From Cryobacterium ruanii (GTDB lineage Bacteria > Actinomycetota > Actinomycetes > Actinomycetales > Microbacteriaceae), in assembly GCF_004404055.1 (NCBI RefSeq), contig NZ_SOHK01000007.1, positions 124,001-188,000 on the forward strand: a stretch of 64,000 nucleotides of DNA, written 5' to 3'. This document shows, one piece after another, positions 38,104 to 46,366 of this stretch. The position numbers and the translations under genes are program-made. The notes under the pieces are model-generated. The model did not search any database and had not been told where the DNA came from. It was given only the letters and a program-made list of their open reading frames with translations. Numbering within the stretch: the first letter of the stretch is position 1; every line of letters begins with the position of its first letter.

Positions 38104-38916
38104 TCAGTTCGATTTTGCGGTGATCCACACGGTGAGGGCCACGATTGCACCCAATCCGAAGATCCAAATAAACAAGCCTTCCGCTACCGGCCCCAGCGAA
38201 CCGAGAGCCAAACCGCCCGGAGACGGGTTGTCCTCGACGTACTTGAGATACGTGATGATGTCCCGCTTGTCTTCAGGCGAGATGTTCATGTCGTTGAAAA
38301 CGGGCATGTTCTGCGGGCCGGTGAGCATGGCCTCGTAGATGTGCTGGGCGGACACGTTCTCGATCGCGGGCGCGAACTTGCCCTCGGTTAGCGCGCCGCC
38401 CGCACCGGCGACGTTGTGGCACATGGCGCAGTTGATGCGGAACAACTCGGCACCGGCCGAAGCATCGCCGCTGGCATTGAGCAACTCGGCGGCGGGAATG
38501 GCGGGGCCGGGAGCGAGCGAAGCGACGTAGGCGGCCAGTGCGGCAGTCTGCTCAACCGTGAACTGCACCGGCTTCTTCTGTGCTTGCGGACCTTGCATCT
38601 GCAACGGCATGCGACCGGTGCCCACCTGGAAGTCGACCGAGGCAGCGCCGACTCCAATCAAGCTGGGCCCTTCCGACGAGCCCTGGGCGCTGAGCCCGTG
38701 GCAGGTGGCGCAGTTCGCTGCGAAGAGTTTCTCACCCTGAGCGATGGTCTGCTGCGAGGACGCATCCGTTGTTGCAAGAGCTGTGCCCGTGCTAAAGGCC
38801 GCGTAAGCACCTCCGGTGAAGAGCAACCCGATAGCAATGAGAGCGACACTGGCGAGGGGATGGCGACGTCCAGCTTTGCGTGGGCGGCGTGCGCGAGGAG
38901 TTTTGATCGTGGTCAT
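38104..38916 (-). CDS. qcrC: Diheme cytochrome c subunit of the bc1 complex
   Basis: Membrane-bound cytochrome of 270 residues. An N-terminal hydrophobic segment (VALIAIGLLFTGGAYAAF) leads to two cytochrome c domains with heme motifs CATCHG and CAMCHN, and a C-terminal membrane helix (GLFIWIFGLGAIVALTVWI). The two hemes relay electrons directly to the CuA site of CtaC, replacing a soluble cytochrome c, which defines the actinobacterial supercomplex. It follows ctaE by 23 bases. Confidence 0.97.
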   Translation of the reverse strand: MTTIKTPRARRPRKAGRRHPLASVALIAIGLLFTGGAYAAFSTGTALATTDASSQQTIAQGEKLFAANCATCHGLSAQGSSEGPSLIGVGAASVDFQVGTGRMPLQMQGPQAQKKPVQFTVEQTAALAAYVASLAPGPAIPAAELLNASGDASAGAELFRINCAMCHNVAGAGGALTEGKFAPAIENVSAQHIYEAMLTGPQNMPVFNDMNISPEDKRDIITYLKYVEDNPSPGGLALGSLGPVAEGLFIWIFGLGAIVALTVWITAKSN

Positions 38917-38939
38917 GCTGAAGTAATCCGCTCCTGTTT

Positions 38940-39569
38940 CTATTTGAGAACGTAGATGACCAGGAAGAGCCCGATCCAGACGACGTCGACGAAGTGCCAG
39001 TAGTAGGAAACCACAATGGCGCTGGTGGCTTCCTTATGGCCGAAGTTCTTGACCGCGAATCCGCGCCCAATCACGAGAAGAAAGGCGAGCAGGCCAGCGG
39101 TCACGTGAATGCCGTGGAAGCCGGTCGTGATGTAGAACGCGGAACCGTACGCGTTGGATGAGAGCGAAACCCCCTCCGACACCAGAGTCGCGTACTCAAA
39201 CACCTGGCCGGTGACGAAAATCGCGCCGAGGGCGTAGGTGAGGAAGAACCACTCAACCATGCCCCACTCACTCGGCTTCCAGCCGGTCGAGCGCGCTTGC
39301 AGCCGTTCGGCGGCAAACACTCCAAACTGGCACGTCACCGAGGACGACACCAGGATTAGCGTATTGATCAGAGCGAAGGTGAAATTATGCTTGTCGGCCT
39401 CGAAGAGCCACAGCTCTGGGGAGGTTGAACGAAGCGTGAAGTAGATTGCGAAGAGCCCCGCGAAGAACATCACCTCGCTGCCCAACCACACAATGGTGCC
39501 CACAGCCACGCTGTTGGGCCGGTTCACGACGGGTGCACTCGCCGTCTGAGTAATTGAGGTGCTGGTCAC
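38940..39569 (-). CDS. ctaE: Cytochrome c oxidase subunit III
   Basis: Five-helix subunit III of 209 residues. Family features: [33 protein letters not shown] (HG-HV segment) and the C-terminal [16 protein letters not shown] place the start at GTG 39569 because a minus-10-like CATAAT lies six bases upstream; the open frame extends to a TTG at 39608, giving a non-conserved leader. First gene of the ctaE-qcrC-qcrA-qcrB operon, divergent from trpD. Confidence 0.95.
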   Translation of the reverse strand: MTSTSITQTASAPVVNRPNSVAVGTIVWLGSEVMFFAGLFAIYFTLRSTSPELWLFEADKHNFTFALINTLILVSSSVTCQFGVFAAERLQARSTGWKPSEWGMVEWFFLTYALGAIFVTGQVFEYATLVSEGVSLSSNAYGSAFYITTGFHGIHVTAGLLAFLLVIGRGFAVKNFGHKEATSAIVVSYYWHFVDVVWIGLFLVIYVLK

Positions 39570-39575
39570 CCCTCT

Positions 39576-39581
39576 ATTATG
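39576..39581 (-). promoter_or_regulatory. Minus-10 element of the ctaE-qcrCAB operon (leaderless)
   Basis: CATAAT on the minus strand (39581-39576) is six bases from GTG 39569. Confidence 0.45.
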
Positions 39582-39699
39582 GCCGATATTCCCACACGTT
39601 TTTCTCAATCAGACGTGTGAGTGAGAGTTATTTCCTAGTTAGATGGTTCAATTTTCGCGCTCGAATGCCGTGAATTCGGGGGAGTTGGGCCCGTTCTCG

Positions 39700-39705
39700 T
39701 ATGAT
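39700..39705 (+). promoter_or_regulatory. Minus-10 element of trpD (leaderless)
   Basis: TATGAT lies seven bases before ATG 39713. The ATG at 39701 is inside this element, so 39713 is the likelier start. Confidence 0.48.
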
Positions 39706-39712
39706 CGGAACC

Positions 39713-40765
39713 ATGCTTGAATCGCAGTCCTGGCCGAACATATTAAATTCCCTTCTCGATGGACGGGATCTGAGTGTGGCGGATGCCGCGTGGAGCATGG
39801 AACGGATAATGCTCGGCGAGGCCTCCCCGTCCCAGCTCGCGGCTTTTTTGGTGGCGCTTCGCGCCAAGGGCGAGACCGTCGACGAGATTGTCGGATTCCG
39901 GGACGCAATCCTAGAGCAAGCCATTGCGCTGCCGGTCGATCCCATGGCCCTCGACATCGTCGGGACCGGTGGTGACCAGTTCGGCACGGTGAATATTTCG
40001 ACGATGGCGTCAATCGTGTGCGCGGCGGCGGGTGTGCCGGTCGTCAAGCACGGTAACCGCGCTGCCAGCTCAGCCTCGGGATCATCGGACGTGCTCGGTG
40101 AATTGGGCATCGACCTGTCGCGGGATGCGACGCGTGTGGCTCAGGTATTCAAAGAAATCGGTATTACCTTTGCGTATGCGGCCGCATTTCATCCCGGATT
40201 CCGGCATTCGGCGCTCACCCGCAAAGAGTTGGGGATTCCCACCGTGTTCAACTACCTTGGACCGCTGTGCAATCCGGCGCGGCCGGAGGCATCCGCTGTC
40301 GGTGTCGCCAACCTCGACCGGGTATCGCTGTTTGTGGGTGTGTTCCAGACTCGCGGCGCGACGGCCCTGGTCTTTCGCGGCGACGACGGGCTCGACGAAT
40401 TGACAACCACCGGGCACAGTCACGTCTGGGAGGTGTCCCGCGGTCTGGTGACCGAACACGACATCGACCCACGAGAACTCGGCATCAACCGTGCGCAGAT
40501 CAGCGATCTGGTGGGCGGCACGCCGCAACACAATGCCAAGGTCGTGCACTCGGTGCTCGCCGGCGAGCACGGTCCGATCCGCGACATCGTACTGCTCAAC
40601 GCCGCTGCCGGGCTGGTCGCCTTCGACCTGGCCAACGACGCCTCACAGGTCCAGGTGGCCATCCTCGACCGTTTTCGCGCCAAATTGGCCGTGGCCGCCC
40701 ATACAATTGACTCCGGTGCGGCCACGGCCAAGTTGTCAGCGTGGATTACGGCGACCCAGATCTGA
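39713..40765 (+). CDS. trpD: Anthranilate phosphoribosyltransferase
   Basis: Tryptophan-pathway enzyme of 350 residues that joins anthranilate and PRPP. Motifs: DIVGTGGDQFGTVNISTMA (PRPP binding), KHGNRAASSASGSSDVLGELG and the anthranilate-binding HPGFRHSALTRKELGIPTVFNYLGPLCNPA. No other trp genes lie in this window; a lone trpD beside ctaE is a known actinobacterial arrangement. An alternative start at ATG 39701 adds four residues. Confidence 0.96.
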   Translation: MLESQSWPNILNSLLDGRDLSVADAAWSMERIMLGEASPSQLAAFLVALRAKGETVDEIVGFRDAILEQAIALPVDPMALDIVGTGGDQFGTVNISTMASIVCAAAGVPVVKHGNRAASSASGSSDVLGELGIDLSRDATRVAQVFKEIGITFAYAAAFHPGFRHSALTRKELGIPTVFNYLGPLCNPARPEASAVGVANLDRVSLFVGVFQTRGATALVFRGDDGLDELTTTGHSHVWEVSRGLVTEHDIDPRELGINRAQISDLVGGTPQHNAKVVHSVLAGEHGPIRDIVLLNAAAGLVAFDLANDASQVQVAILDRFRAKLAVAAHTIDSGAATAKLSAWITATQI

Positions 40766-40791
40766 GTCTGGGTTGCCGCACCCAACGTTCA

Positions 40792-42306
40792 CTAGAGAAC
40801 GTCGTCATCGACCCAACCAAAACTTTTTGTGACCGCCTTCTTCCAGTTGCGCAGCTGGCGGCTGCGTTCAGGTACGTCCATTTGCGGCGTCCACCGGCTG
40901 TCTTCCTGCCAATTCGTGCGTAGTTCGTCGAGACCGCTCCAGAAGCCGACCGCGAGGCCGGCGGCATATGCGGCGCCCAGGGCGGTCGTCTCGGCCACTA
41001 CCGGTCGAACCACGGGAACACCGAGGATATCGGCCTGAAATTGCATGAGCAGGTTATTGGCGATCATGCCGCCGTCGACCTTAATTTCGGTGAGGGGCAC
41101 GCCCGAATCGGCGTTGACCGCATCGATGACTTCTCGAGTCTGGAACGCCGTCGCTTCCAGTGCCGCGCGGGCGATGTGGCCCTTGTTCACGAACCGGGTC
41201 AACCCGACGAGCGCACCACGAGCGTCGGAACGCCAGTACGGTGCGAACAAGCCCGAGAATGCCGGCACAAAGTAGGCTCCACCGTTGTCATCGACGGTCT
41301 TTGCCAGGCCTTCAATCTCGGAGGCCGAGTTGATCATGCCTAGGTTGTCGCGCATCCACTGCACCAGGGCGCCGGTCACGGCGATGGAACCTTCCAGGGC
41401 GTAGTGCGGAGCATCATCGCCGAGCTTGTACCCCAGGGTGGTCAGCAGACCGTTCTTGGAGTGCACAATCTCGGTTCCGGTGTTGAAAATAAGAAAGTTT
41501 CCAGTGCCGTAGGTGTTCTTGGCTTCGCCCTTGTCGAAGGCAGCCTGCCCGAACGTCGCTGCTTGCTGGTCGCCAAGGATGCCTGCGACCGGCACCTCAT
41601 GCAACAGGCTTGACGCGTGTGCGGTGCCATAGACCTCCGACGACGACCGGATCGACGGCAGCATTGACTTGGGTACATCGAAAATTGCGAGGATCTCGTC
41701 GTCCCATTGCAGGGTCTCGAGGTCCATGAACAGCGTACGGCTCGCGTTGGTGACGTCGGTGGCGTGCACCCCGCCGTCCACTCCGCCAGTCAGGTTCCAG
41801 AGCACCCAAGAGTCGGTGGTGCCGAAGAGCAGGTCACCGGCATCCGCTTTAGCCCGAGCCCCTTCGACGTTCTCGAGGATCCAGACGATCTTGGTTCCGG
41901 AGAAGTAGGTGGCGAGGGGGAGGCCCACCTTCTTCTTGAACCGCTCAACACCTCCGTCGGCGGCGAGGCGATCGACGATGGGTTGGGTGCGGGTGTCCTG
42001 CCAGACGATGGCGTTATAGACCGGCACACCGGTCGTCTTATCCCAAACCACAGCTGTTTCCCGCTGGTTGGTGATTCCGATGGCCTGGATATCGTGTCGG
42101 GTGAGGTTGGCCTTAGAGAGAGCCTGCCCGACCACTTCACGGGTGTTGTCCCAGATTTCTTTCGGGTCGTGCTCGACCCAGCCCGCCTGAGGAAAGATCT
42201 GCTCGTGCTCGAGCTGCCCGGTTGAGACGATCGACCCGGCCTTGTCGAAGATGATGGCGCGAGAACTGGTCGTGCCCTGGTCAATCGCGAGAATGTAATC
42301 AGCCAT
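40792..42306 (-). CDS. glpK: Glycerol kinase
   Basis: FGGY kinase of 504 residues that phosphorylates glycerol to glycerol 3-phosphate. Motifs: [37 protein letters not shown], and the C-terminal [20 protein letters not shown] with GLAVGFW. glpF lies 92 bases upstream on the same strand. No glpD is seen here. The divergent dhaKLM operon provides an alternative entry for oxidised glycerol. Confidence 0.97.
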   Translation of the reverse strand: MADYILAIDQGTTSSRAIIFDKAGSIVSTGQLEHEQIFPQAGWVEHDPKEIWDNTREVVGQALSKANLTRHDIQAIGITNQRETAVVWDKTTGVPVYNAIVWQDTRTQPIVDRLAADGGVERFKKKVGLPLATYFSGTKIVWILENVEGARAKADAGDLLFGTTDSWVLWNLTGGVDGGVHATDVTNASRTLFMDLETLQWDDEILAIFDVPKSMLPSIRSSSEVYGTAHASSLLHEVPVAGILGDQQAATFGQAAFDKGEAKNTYGTGNFLIFNTGTEIVHSKNGLLTTLGYKLGDDAPHYALEGSIAVTGALVQWMRDNLGMINSASEIEGLAKTVDDNGGAYFVPAFSGLFAPYWRSDARGALVGLTRFVNKGHIARAALEATAFQTREVIDAVNADSGVPLTEIKVDGGMIANNLLMQFQADILGVPVVRPVVAETTALGAAYAAGLAVGFWSGLDELRTNWQEDSRWTPQMDVPERSRQLRNWKKAVTKSFGWVDDDVL

Positions 42307-42398
42307 TGTTGCGTGTCCTCCTGTTGAGTGTTCGTGACATACGGGTGCGGTCGCACGACGACGGGCCAGTCCGCTCGGGGACCGGCCCGTTCCTGCGG

Positions 42399-43166
42399 TC
42401 AGGTAGTGAGCAGAGGCAGCAGGGGCAGCGCGGCCCAGCCGGCAAGCAGGCCACCGATGACGGGGCCCACGACGGGAACCCAGGAATAGGCCCAGTCGGA
42501 ACTGCCCTTGCCCTTGATTGGCAGGATGAAGTGAGCGATGCGCGGACCCAGGTCGCGAGCGGGGTTAATGGCGTAGCCCGTCGGGCCACCGAGCGAGGCG
42601 CCGATAACGATCACGAGCAGTGCCACGGGGAGGGCGCCGAGTGAGGCCAACCCGCCCGTGTCGCCCTGCCGGTTGCCGCCGAACGCGATGACGACGAACA
42701 CCAGCACGAAAGTTCCGATGATTTCGGTGACGAGATTCCAGCCATACGAGCGGATGGCCGGTCCGGTGGAGAAGACACCGAGTTTGTTGGCCGGGTCGGG
42801 TTCGGCGTCGAAGTGCTGCTTATAGGTAAGCCAGCACGCGACTGCGCCGAGAATAGCTCCGAGTATCTGCGCACCGATATAAGCGAGCACCGATATGGCG
42901 TTGACGGGAACGTTCATTCCGAATTCCTCGGAACCGTTGGCGACGAGGCCGAGGGTGACGGCCGGATTGAGGTGGGCCCCCGAACGGTACGCAACAATTA
43001 CGCCGGCAAACACCGCGAAACCCCAGCCGATGGTTACCATGAGGAATCCACCCCCAAGCCCCTTGTTCTTGGCCAGGGCTACGTTGGCTACCACCCCGGT
43101 TCCCAGGAGAACCAACATGGCAGTACCCACGACTTCCGAGACAAATACAGCTCCGATATTTTCCAC
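42399..43166 (-). CDS. glpF: Glycerol uptake facilitator (aquaglyceroporin)
   Basis: MIP channel of 255 residues with six helices and two NPA half-helices, HLNPAVTLG and AINPARDLG; the Asp after the second NPA-R is the aquaglyceroporin signature, consistent with glycerol. GTG 43166 ([18 protein letters not shown]) follows AGAAAGG; a longer open frame to 43373 has no family-like N-terminus. It forms an operon with glpK and is divergent from dhaK. The 241-base intergenic region to dhaK holds no operator I can recognise. Confidence 0.94.
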   Translation of the reverse strand: MENIGAVFVSEVVGTAMLVLLGTGVVANVALAKNKGLGGGFLMVTIGWGFAVFAGVIVAYRSGAHLNPAVTLGLVANGSEEFGMNVPVNAISVLAYIGAQILGAILGAVACWLTYKQHFDAEPDPANKLGVFSTGPAIRSYGWNLVTEIIGTFVLVFVVIAFGGNRQGDTGGLASLGALPVALLVIVIGASLGGPTGYAINPARDLGPRIAHFILPIKGKGSSDWAYSWVPVVGPVIGGLLAGWAALPLLPLLTT

Positions 43167-43407
43167 GAGAACCTTTCTGGTCAGGCCGGGGATGGCGAAG
43201 CTATCCCTCTGCGGTGAGCGGACGGCAACAACATAGCGCGGGGTGCCTCCGAGGGGAATAGTCGGGCGCACTTCGTTACCGGCCTTTACTGCGGGCGGTG
43301 CCAGCGCGTAAGTTGACCGTGGGAAGCTGGCGGCTGTGGGCGATGCCACGTCAGTCTCGTGCCTCAGTTTCAAGCCGTGGAATCACCGAATGAACGAATG
43401 GATGGTC

Positions 43408-44409
43408 ATGAAGAAGCTCATCAACGATCCCAAGAACGTTGTCAACGAAGCCGTTGCGGGCTTTGAGGTGGCGCACGGTGATATCGTGCGGGTCTCGCAC
43501 GATCCGATTTTCATCGTGCGAAGCGATGCCCCCATTCGCGGCAAGGTGGGACTTGTCAGCGGTGGCGGAAGTGGTCATGAACCGCTTCACGGCGGGTTTG
43601 TCGGGTACGGCATGCTGGATGCCGCGGTACCGGGAGCAGTATTCACCTCCCCAACTCCAGATCCCATTCTGGCGGCTACCCAGGCCGTGGATGGTGGCGC
43701 GGGCGTTTTGCATATCGTAAAGAACTACACCGGCGACGTCTTGAACTTTGAGACTGCGGCCGATCTGGCGTCCGCTGAAGGCATCGACGTGCGCGCTGTC
43801 ATCATCAACGACGATGTGGCCGTCAAGGACTCCCTCTACACTGCGGGACGACGAGGTGTGGCCGGAACGGTACTGGTGGAAAAGATCACCGGGGCGGCTG
43901 CCGAACGTGGCGATGATCTGGACGCCGTCGTCGCCGTGGCCGAGAAGGTGAACTCCCGAGTGCGCACGATGGGCGTCGCACTGACACCGTGTGTCGTGCC
44001 GCACGCGGGGGAGCCCAGCTTCGTCCTCGCGGATGATGAGATCGAGATTGGCATTGGAATTCATGGTGAGCCGGGGCGCGAGCGCATCAAGCTCGAACCC
44101 GCCGATGCCATCGTCGACCGGCTGCTCGCTGCTATCCTCGACGACCTGCCCTTTGTCCGTGGCGACAATGCGCTCCTGTTCGTGAATGGAATGGGAGGAA
44201 CACCGCAGGTTGAGTTGTATATTGCATTCCGTCGCGCCGCTGAAGTGCTCGAAGAAAAGGGCATAGCGGTTACCCGCAGCCTGATCGGTAATTACACGAC
44301 AAGCCTTGAAATGGCGGGAATATCCATTTCGGTGCTCAAGCTCGATGAGGAACTCATGAGCCTGTGGGACGCCCCGGTGCAGACGGCAGCGCTACGGTGG
44401 GGTCGGTAG
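43408..44409 (+). CDS. dhaK: Dihydroxyacetone kinase subunit DhaK
   Basis: Substrate-binding subunit of 333 residues. The conserved start [15 protein letters not shown] sets the start at ATG 43408; further in-frame ATGs at 43390 and 43402 and an open frame to 43336 exist. Motifs: [22 protein letters not shown], and [11 protein letters not shown] with the histidine that covalently binds dihydroxyacetone. The stop codon lies inside a short direct repeat (44388-44421). First gene of dhaK-dhaL-dhaM. Confidence 0.95.
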   Translation: MKKLINDPKNVVNEAVAGFEVAHGDIVRVSHDPIFIVRSDAPIRGKVGLVSGGGSGHEPLHGGFVGYGMLDAAVPGAVFTSPTPDPILAATQAVDGGAGVLHIVKNYTGDVLNFETAADLASAEGIDVRAVIINDDVAVKDSLYTAGRRGVAGTVLVEKITGAAAERGDDLDAVVAVAEKVNSRVRTMGVALTPCVVPHAGEPSFVLADDEIEIGIGIHGEPGRERIKLEPADAIVDRLLAAILDDLPFVRGDNALLFVNGMGGTPQVELYIAFRRAAEVLEEKGIAVTRSLIGNYTTSLEMAGISISVLKLDEELMSLWDAPVQTAALRWGR

Positions 44410-44421
44410 CGCTACGGTGGG
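44388..44421. repeat. 14-bp direct repeat across the dhaK stop codon
   Basis: AGCGCTACGGTGGG occurs at 44388-44401 and 44408-44421, a 20-base period. The TAG stop of dhaK (44407-44409) is at the start of the second copy. The second copy precedes the dhaL ribosome-binding site. Confidence 0.9.
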
Positions 44422-44439
44422 ACGAAAGAAGGAGATTTG

Positions 44440-45156
44440 ATGACCTCTAATGACCATCCCGAGGTCGCCCGAGCCGACGAAGTCCTGAGCGACGCAGCGC
44501 ACGATGATGCGGCGCTCACGCTCGACACAACCTGGACCGTACGCTGGATTCGGCGAAGCGCAGAGGTGCTCGCCGCCAGCCGCGCCGCGCTCAATACCCT
44601 CGACCGGGATATCGGCGACGGTGACCACGGTGAAAACATGGATCGAGGTTTTCAGGCGATCCTGCCCAAACTCGAGAACCTGGCCATTGAGACAACCCCC
44701 GGCACGGTGCTCAAGCTGGTCGCGACCACTCTCATCTCCACCGTGGGAGGCGCCGCCGGGCCGCTCTATGGCACCGCGTTTCTTAAAGCCGCCGGCGCCG
44801 TTGGAACCGCGCAGTCGCTGGATGCGGCCGCTCTCGTCGCATTGGTGACGGCCGCCCGAGACGGCATCGTACTGCGGGGCAAGGCCGAGGAGGGTGATAA
44901 GACCATGATCGACGCTTGGACTCCGGCGGTCAATGCGGCGGCAGCAGCGCAGGCGGCCGGTTCGGGTGTCGGGGCTCTCTTGCTGGCCGCAGCGGATGCG
45001 GCAGCATCCGGCGCGCAGGCCACGGAACCGCTGGTGGCACGCAAGGGCAGGGCGAGCTACCTGGGTGAGCGAGCGATCGGCCACCGAGACCCCGGTTCCC
45101 AGTCGACCTCGCTGCTGTTGCGCGCCGCCGCCGACGTAGTCCTGGCGACTCCGTGA
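44440..45156 (+). CDS. dhaL: Dihydroxyacetone kinase subunit DhaL
   Basis: ADP-binding subunit of 238 residues, which phosphorylates the sugar held by DhaK. The nucleotide and Mg-binding pattern LDRDIGDGDHGENMDRGF is present, with GGAAGPLYGTAF, GDKTMIDAWTPA and GRASYLGERAIGHRDPGS. ATG 44440 follows AAGGAG at good spacing. DhaM follows after a 10-base gap. Confidence 0.95.
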   Translation: MTSNDHPEVARADEVLSDAAHDDAALTLDTTWTVRWIRRSAEVLAASRAALNTLDRDIGDGDHGENMDRGFQAILPKLENLAIETTPGTVLKLVATTLISTVGGAAGPLYGTAFLKAAGAVGTAQSLDAAALVALVTAARDGIVLRGKAEEGDKTMIDAWTPAVNAAAAAQAAGSGVGALLLAAADAAASGAQATEPLVARKGRASYLGERAIGHRDPGSQSTSLLLRAAADVVLATP

Positions 45157-45166
45157 TGGTGCGCGC

Positions 45167-45919
45167 GTGATGGTCGTGGTACCTGTTCGCCAGGTCGGAA
45201 TCGTGTTCGTTTCGCACAGCGAGAAGATCGCGACGGGACTGGTCGAATTGGCTCGACAGATGGCGCCGACCGCGCGTCTCATCGCCGCGGGGGGAACGGA
45301 TTCCGGCGGGATCGGGACCAGCTTTGTGAAAATCAGTGACGGAATCGCAGCAGCAAATACGGGCGGTGGCGTGGTGATTCTCTGCGATCTCGGTTCGGCA
45401 ATTCTGACGGCGGAAACTGCACGCGATGTACTTGATGAGTCCGAACAGAACCGCGTGCGGATTGTTGACGCTCCCCTCGTCGAGGGCGGGGTAGCCGCAG
45501 CGGTGGCTGCAGAAATCGGGGGAGACCTGGACGCGGTCGTGACAGCCGCGCAGACAGCGCTGCAGCTGACCAGACTCACGATATCTCCAGTACGCGATGA
45601 CGAAACAACCGTCAGGACACCACGCGGCGACGCCCAGCTAGGCGCTCACTCGTCGGTGTCGGGCGCAATCTCACGCACAGTGGTACTCACCAACAAGGAT
45701 GGCCTTCACGCACGTCCAGCCGCAGAATTCGTCAACCTGGCGAGCACTTTTTCCGTTCCAGTTACCGTGAACGGAACGGATGCGACCAGCCTGCTGAGCA
45801 TTATGTCTCTCGGGCTGGCCCGGGGGAGTAACGTGCAGCTTTCCTCGACCGACCCGTCGGCCGGGCCAGCGATCAAGGCTCTCGCAGATCTGCTGGAGTC
45901 AGGCTTCGGCGAGGACTAA
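45167..45919 (+). CDS. dhaM: PTS-dependent dihydroxyacetone kinase phosphotransfer subunit DhaM fused to HPr
   Basis: Protein of about 250 residues with two domains. The N-terminal EIIA-mannose-like domain (residues 8-130) has the active histidine in VFVSHSEKIA and AGGTDSGGIGTS. After a linker, an HPr domain (about 167-250) carries NKDGLHARPAAEFV with its phosphorylatable histidine and SIMSLG. It rephosphorylates ADP on DhaL from PEP through the PTS. No EI domain is present, so enzyme I must come from elsewhere. GTG 45167 and ATG 45170 are adjacent possible starts. Confidence 0.93.
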   Translation: MMVVVPVRQVGIVFVSHSEKIATGLVELARQMAPTARLIAAGGTDSGGIGTSFVKISDGIAAANTGGGVVILCDLGSAILTAETARDVLDESEQNRVRIVDAPLVEGGVAAAVAAEIGGDLDAVVTAAQTALQLTRLTISPVRDDETTVRTPRGDAQLGAHSSVSGAISRTVVLTNKDGLHARPAAEFVNLASTFSVPVTVNGTDATSLLSIMSLGLARGSNVQLSSTDPSAGPAIKALADLLESGFGED

Positions 45920-45984
45920 CCGCTTCGATCACCTCGCTCGCACAAAGTGCCTAGCAGACGCGTGCCTTTTTGTCTAATCCGGCG

Positions 45985-45990
45985 TATCGT
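45985..45990 (+). promoter_or_regulatory. Minus-10 element of the small Cys/His gene (leaderless)
   Basis: TATCGT lies six bases before ATG 45997; weaker than the other leaderless elements in the window. Confidence 0.3.
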
Positions 45991-45996
45991 GATGAC

Positions 45997-46218
45997 ATGA
46001 TTCAGGACAGGAACCCCTCGAACGGTCCGGAAGAGCGGCGCGCGACTGACTCGCAGGCATGCCCGATCTGCGCTCATGCGATGCGCGAACACAGTATCGA
46101 TCACTCGACCCGAAACACCGTGGTCAACTGTCCGGTTCCGCACCCCGGGGCTTGGGACCGTGACGCCTTCGAACCGGTCAATGAGTTCGGCATGGTGATT
46201 CACCGCACCCAGGCCTGA
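45997..46218 (+). CDS. Small Cys/His-rich protein of unknown function
   Basis: Open frame of 73 residues: MIQDRNPSNG at the start, then a cluster ACPICAHAMREH and VVNCPVPHPGAW, which could form one metal site. Composition is hydrophilic and coding-like, and a minus-10-like element lies directly ahead. A conserved-looking end (FGMVIHRTQA) suggests a real gene. I do not recognise a named family. It lies between dhaM and the convergent UvrA-like gene. Confidence 0.5.
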   Translation: MIQDRNPSNGPEERRATDSQACPICAHAMREHSIDHSTRNTVVNCPVPHPGAWDRDAFEPVNEFGMVIHRTQA

Positions 46219-46366
46219 CACGTCGGCGGCCTGACATGTCGGCGGGTTGACTGTATAAAGCGCCCCTGACAGCACTTTGTTGACATAATGCGCATTATCG
46301 GTCATGTTTATGGCCGCCCTGAACGGGGCCGAGGACGGTTGATTGCCGGCGAGATCTCCCGAGCGG
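46219..46366. other. Intergenic region with direct repeat and AT-rich palindrome
   Basis: Convergent intergenic stretch. Two imperfect 15-base copies of CTGACAyGTCGGCGG lie back to back near 46217-46247. TTGACA (46280-46285) overlaps the perfect palindrome ATAATGCGCATTAT (46285-46298). No coding region is supported. The palindrome could be an operator or part of a short RNA promoter. Confidence 0.5.

Noticed and set aside
43167-43407. Glycerol-responsive operator between glpF and dhaK
   Set aside because: I looked for inverted repeats and catabolite-repression-like sites in this divergent region and found none convincing.
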